This document shows, one piece after another, positions 61,526 through 64,000 of a DNA stretch of 64,000 nt. The first letter of the stretch is position 1. The number at the start of each line of letters is the position of its first letter. The stretch comes from Fodinibacter luteus. GTDB lineage: Bacteria; Actinomycetota; Actinomycetes; Actinomycetales; Dermatophilaceae. The stretch lies in assembly GCF_039541575.1 (NCBI RefSeq), contig NZ_BAABGM010000026.1:1-64000 (forward strand), written 5' to 3'. The translations under genes and the position numbers were made by a program. A model generated the notes under the pieces. The model saw only the letters and a program-made list of their open reading frames with translations. It was not told the DNA's origin and searched no databases.

Positions 61526-62361
61526 TTGCCGCCTCCTGCGGGAAGTGCCAGCAGGTCGAGGTGATGGACGGTGACCGCGAGCCGGCCCTGGGCGAGCTCG
61601 GCGCGGCGTCGCGCGAGGTACGCGGCACCCACCGCGCCGAGCTCGGGCCGCTGCTCGCAGGCGGCGCCCACCCAGCCGCTCAGCCACTCCGCCAGCAGCG
61701 GGCCATGGTCGGCACCCAGCCGCCACGGGCTCGCACGCACCTCCACGCGTGACCCGAGCGCGCGGAAGAGCAGGACCGCCGCGTGGACCGCGAGCGGTCC
61801 GAGCAGGGTGCGGCCCCCGTCCGTGCGCCGTTGGTGGTCGTTGAACGCGGCGCCGAACATGGCGTCCAGCGGGTCGGCCGGGGACAGGCGCACCCGACCG
61901 GTGACCGACAGCGTCACGAGCACCGGGCAGTGCGCCGCGACGCACGACCGCACGAACCGCTCCGCCTCGTCGGCGGTCAGCATGTCGAGCAGGGCCGAGG
62001 CGGTGACGAGTGACGCCCCCGCCAGGTCGGCGGGGCCCAACCGGGTGAGGTCTCCCTGCCGTCCCTCGACGCTCACGGCTGCACCGTCGGCCCCGCTCCC
62101 CGGCCCGTGGGTGGCGGCGACCCGCAGCAGGTCGGGGTCGCGGTCGTGGAGCACCCAGTGCTGGGCACCCGGCAGCTGCGGGGCGAGCCACCGGCCCATC
62201 GAGCCGCTCCCACAGCCGAGGTCGTGCACGACCGTGACGGCGGCGCGGCCGACGCTCACCGCGGCCGTGCGCGCGAGCACCGTGGAACGGGCCGCCGCGT
62301 CGGCCGGCTCGCGCAGCCGCAGCCACGCCGAGCTGACCCGGACCTCACCGACCGCTGTCAC
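61522..62361 (-). CDS. Class I SAM-dependent methyltransferase
   Basis: 279 residues. Motif I VVHDLGCGSGSMGRWLAPQLPG near 44-65, acidic HDRDPDLL, LVTASALLDMLTADE and LVTLSVTGRVRLSPADPLDAMFGAAFNDHQR. The last pattern is typical of methyltransferases found in this kind of actinobacterial cluster with a PTPS-like protein and RibA. Substrate unknown. Both ends overlap neighbours (GTGA), so translation is coupled to the glycosyltransferase upstream and flippase downstream. Confidence 0.82.
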   Translation of the reverse strand: MTAVGEVRVSSAWLRLREPADAAARSTVLARTAAVSVGRAAVTVVHDLGCGSGSMGRWLAPQLPGAQHWVLHDRDPDLLRVAATHGPGSGADGAAVSVEGRQGDLTRLGPADLAGASLVTASALLDMLTADEAERFVRSCVAAHCPVLVTLSVTGRVRLSPADPLDAMFGAAFNDHQRRTDGGRTLLGPLAVHAAVLLFRALGSRVEVRASPWRLGADHGPLLAEWLSGWVGAACEQRPELGAVGAAYLARRRAELAQGRLAVTVHHLDLLALPAGGGK

Positions 62362-63437
62362 CGGGCCACCACCGAGAGCACGCCCGAGAGCCGGTCGGTC
62401 GTGTGCGTCCAGTCGGCGAGGGTGGCGCGGCGCGCGCGCGCGGCGAGGCGCAGGTCGCGGCGCACCCCGGCATCCGTCAGCCACCGGTCCAGGGCGGCGG
62501 CGAGCGCTGCGGGATCGCCGGGGGCCACGAGGATGCCGGGCCGTCGCCCACCGCGGGCCCTCCCCAGTGCCTCCGGGAGGCCACCGACGTCGCTGCCGAC
62601 GACGGGGACCCCCCGGGCCAGCGCCTCGGTGACGACCATGCCGTAGCTCTCGGTCCGCGACGGGGCGAGGACGAGGTCGGCCGCCGCGTACACGGTAGCG
62701 AGGTCCTCGCCGACCCGTGGGCCGGTGAAGGTGACGCGGTCGGTGAGCCCCGTGGCTCCGGCCCGGGCGCGCACCCGGCTGGCGAAGGCCGGGTCGACGG
62801 CGACCGACCCCACGCACCGGCACGTCCACTCGAGGTCCGCCACGTCGGCGAGGGCCGCGAGGAGCACGTCGTGACCCTTCGCCGCGGACACCACCCCCAC
62901 GCACAGCAGGTGCAGACCCGGCTCGCACCCCGGCATGAGGTGGGCCGGGTCGACGCCCGGCGCCACGACGCACACCCGGTCCGGCGCCAGGCGGTATGCC
63001 GTGAGCAGCCACGCGCGCGTCCACGCGCTCGTCGCGACGACGGCCACCGCCGCGTGGAGGACCGCCCGCTCCCGCTCCCGCCGCACCGCTCCCTCCGCGG
63101 CACCCTCGCCGAGGACCGGGTCGTGGCCCAGGGGCAGGTGCACGACCACGACGAGGCGCAGCCTCCGACGCTCCGGCACGAGCACCTCGGGCACGGCACA
63201 GGCCACGAGCCCGTCGAGGAGCACGAGGGAGCCGTCGGGGATGCCGGTCAGGACGGCCGCCAGCTTTGCCCGCGCCGCGGCGTCGGCCCGCGGCCACCGA
63301 CCGGGCACCTCCCGCTGACGAACGTCCCACCCCCGGCCCGACAGGCCCGCACAGACCGTGCGGTCGTAGGTGTTGCCGCCGCTCGGGCGTGACGGGTCGC
63401 CGACCCCGGCCGGGACGACGACGTGCACGGTGGTCAC
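62358..63437 (-). CDS. Family 4 glycosyltransferase
   Basis: About 359 residues from GTG 63437. GT-B fold: N-terminal VHVVVPAGVGDPSRPSGGNTYD, C-terminal donor domain with LHLLCVGVVSAAKGHDVLL, VTFTGPRVGEDLATVYAAADLVLAPSRTESYGMVVTEALARGVPVVGSDVGGLPE, the GT4 E-x7-E region. It transfers a sugar from a nucleotide donor to an unknown acceptor. GTGA overlaps on both sides bind it to the PTPS-like and methyltransferase genes. Confidence 0.9.
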   Translation of the reverse strand: MTTVHVVVPAGVGDPSRPSGGNTYDRTVCAGLSGRGWDVRQREVPGRWPRADAAARAKLAAVLTGIPDGSLVLLDGLVACAVPEVLVPERRRLRLVVVVHLPLGHDPVLGEGAAEGAVRRERERAVLHAAVAVVATSAWTRAWLLTAYRLAPDRVCVVAPGVDPAHLMPGCEPGLHLLCVGVVSAAKGHDVLLAALADVADLEWTCRCVGSVAVDPAFASRVRARAGATGLTDRVTFTGPRVGEDLATVYAAADLVLAPSRTESYGMVVTEALARGVPVVGSDVGGLPEALGRARGGRRPGILVAPGDPAALAAALDRWLTDAGVRRDLRLAARARRATLADWTHTTDRLSGVLSVVAR

Positions 63438-63832
63438 GGCGACCGCTCGAACGACGCCCACGCGACGTGCGACTCGTGGAGGGTCACGGCGATGGCGGTG
63501 AGGCGGTCCGCCCCCGGCCCGAGCCCCCCGGCACGCACCCGGGAGGCCAGACGGTCCGCGACCACCTCGGCGAGCCGCTCCGTCGTCGTGTTCACCTGCG
63601 CGAGCGCGGGGTCGTCGTCGAGGTTGCGGTAGGCCAGCTCCCCGACGACGGCGGCGAGGGCAGCCGCGGCGCTGCCGATGTCGACGACGAGCCCGTCGTC
63701 GTCGAGCGTCGGCGCCCGGAAGGTGGCGTCGACGACGTAGGTCGCCCCGTGCAGCCGCTGTGCCGGCCCGAACACCTCACCGCGCAGGCTGTGGGCGATC
63801 ATCATGTGGTCGCGAACGGTCACGCTGAACAT
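63434..63832 (-). CDS. PTPS/QueD-like protein with altered catalytic residues
   Basis: 132 residues of the 6-pyruvoyl-tetrahydropterin synthase fold: MFSVTVRDHMMIAHSLRG, RLHGATYVVDATF, VVDIGSAAAALAAVV, VNTTTERLAEVVADRL, AVTLHESHVAWASF (pterin-anchoring Glu retained). The usual features are changed: no Cys in the loop before HGx, HGHxY reads HGATY, and the catalytic Asp-His before LN reads AYRNL. It may bind a pterin or pyrimidine but catalyse a different step. ATG 63832 follows the dehydrogenase stop by four bases. Confidence 0.82.
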   Translation of the reverse strand: MFSVTVRDHMMIAHSLRGEVFGPAQRLHGATYVVDATFRAPTLDDDGLVVDIGSAAAALAAVVGELAYRNLDDDPALAQVNTTTERLAEVVADRLASRVRAGGLGPGADRLTAIAVTLHESHVAWASFERSP

Positions 63833-63836
63833 GGCC

Positions 63837-64000
63837 CTACCCCTCGCCGTAGGTGATGGTGTGGCACAGGGCCGGCAGGGTCCCGTCAGCCAGGTCCGGC
63901 AGCACGTGCGGGAGGTCCTCGAAGGCGGAGCTGCCGCTGATCAGGGCGTCGAACGCCGGGTCCCGCAGCAGCTCGAGCGCGAGCCGCAGGCGGTCGGTGG
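63837..64000 (-). CDS. Zinc-binding alcohol dehydrogenase-like protein, C-terminal part only
   Basis: The last 53 residues of a protein that continues beyond the window: RLRLALELLRDPAFDALISG, FEDLPHVLPDLADGTLPALC, ending HTITYGEG. This fits the C-terminus of MDR-superfamily zinc dehydrogenases (the substrate-domain end after the Rossmann fold). Active-site residues are outside the window, so substrate and metal content cannot be judged. First visible gene of the minus-strand cluster. Confidence 0.65.
   Translation of the reverse strand, partial: TDRLRLALELLRDPAFDALISGSSAFEDLPHVLPDLADGTLPALCHTITYGEG

Overview
The window is high-GC DNA that reads as a chromosomal segment from an actinobacterium, probably a Micrococcales member of the Intrasporangiaceae/Dermatophilaceae type. 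The reasons are the very high GC, frequent GTG starts, ATGA/GTGA translational coupling, mycothiol-type arsenate reductase, GlfT1/GlfT2/Glf galactan genes and SARP/NarL regulators. The genus is an inference and was not tested.

0-4 kb holds loosely spaced genes and decay: a SHOCT protein, a channel-like membrane protein, a DksA/TraR zinc-finger protein, a frameshifted lipoprotein and a broken F420-dependent NADP reductase. 4-17 kb is an arsenic resistance island: three ArsR repressors, an ArsP-type permease with a small thioredoxin-like protein, Acr3, a short ArsD, ArsA, ArsC, a thioredoxin reductase (ArsT), an odd LMW-phosphatase-like protein, OsmC, ArsM, and an MFS/ArsO pair. Inverted repeats of the form TTGA/TTCGA-N6-TCGA sit in front of two of the ArsR units. 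17-20.3 kb is a metal and stress appendix: two CDF-family transporters, an SmtB-type repressor with its operator, and a second ArsR-SRPBCC pair that looks leaderless. 20.3-28.9 kb is mixed: small secreted and hypothetical proteins, a dead serine hydrolase, a vanadium-type haloperoxidase, a methyltransferase, an acetyltransferase, a Nudix-phosphatase fusion and an ABC exporter.

29-40 kb is an envelope polysaccharide locus: a large polytopic membrane protein, Wzt/Wzm-type ABC exporter, GlfT2, UDP-galactopyranose mutase, a GT2, divergent GlfT1, and an acyltransferase-3/SGNH protein. Together they could make, modify and export a galactofuran polymer. 40-53 kb contains secreted enzymes (PhoX-type phosphatase, a ~1590-residue haem peroxidase/RTX protein, a multicopper oxidase), a signal peptidase, lipoproteins and two frame-damaged genes. 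52.7-55.8 kb is a regulatory block: a SARP-like BTAD regulator, a NarL response regulator and its histidine kinase, with a repeated CCCGTTCGG motif in the intergenic regions.

55.8-64 kb (minus strand) is the most intriguing part. It is a tightly coupled run of zinc dehydrogenase (partial), PTPS-like protein lacking the usual catalytic residues, GT4 glycosyltransferase, methyltransferase, flippase-like membrane protein, stand-alone RibD reductase domain, GTP cyclohydrolase II, a CDP-alcohol phosphotransferase fused to a sulfatase/LtaS-like domain, and another methyltransferase. It looks like a pathway that turns GTP into a modified pyrimidine or pterin and joins it to a sugar or lipid. The product is unknown to me.
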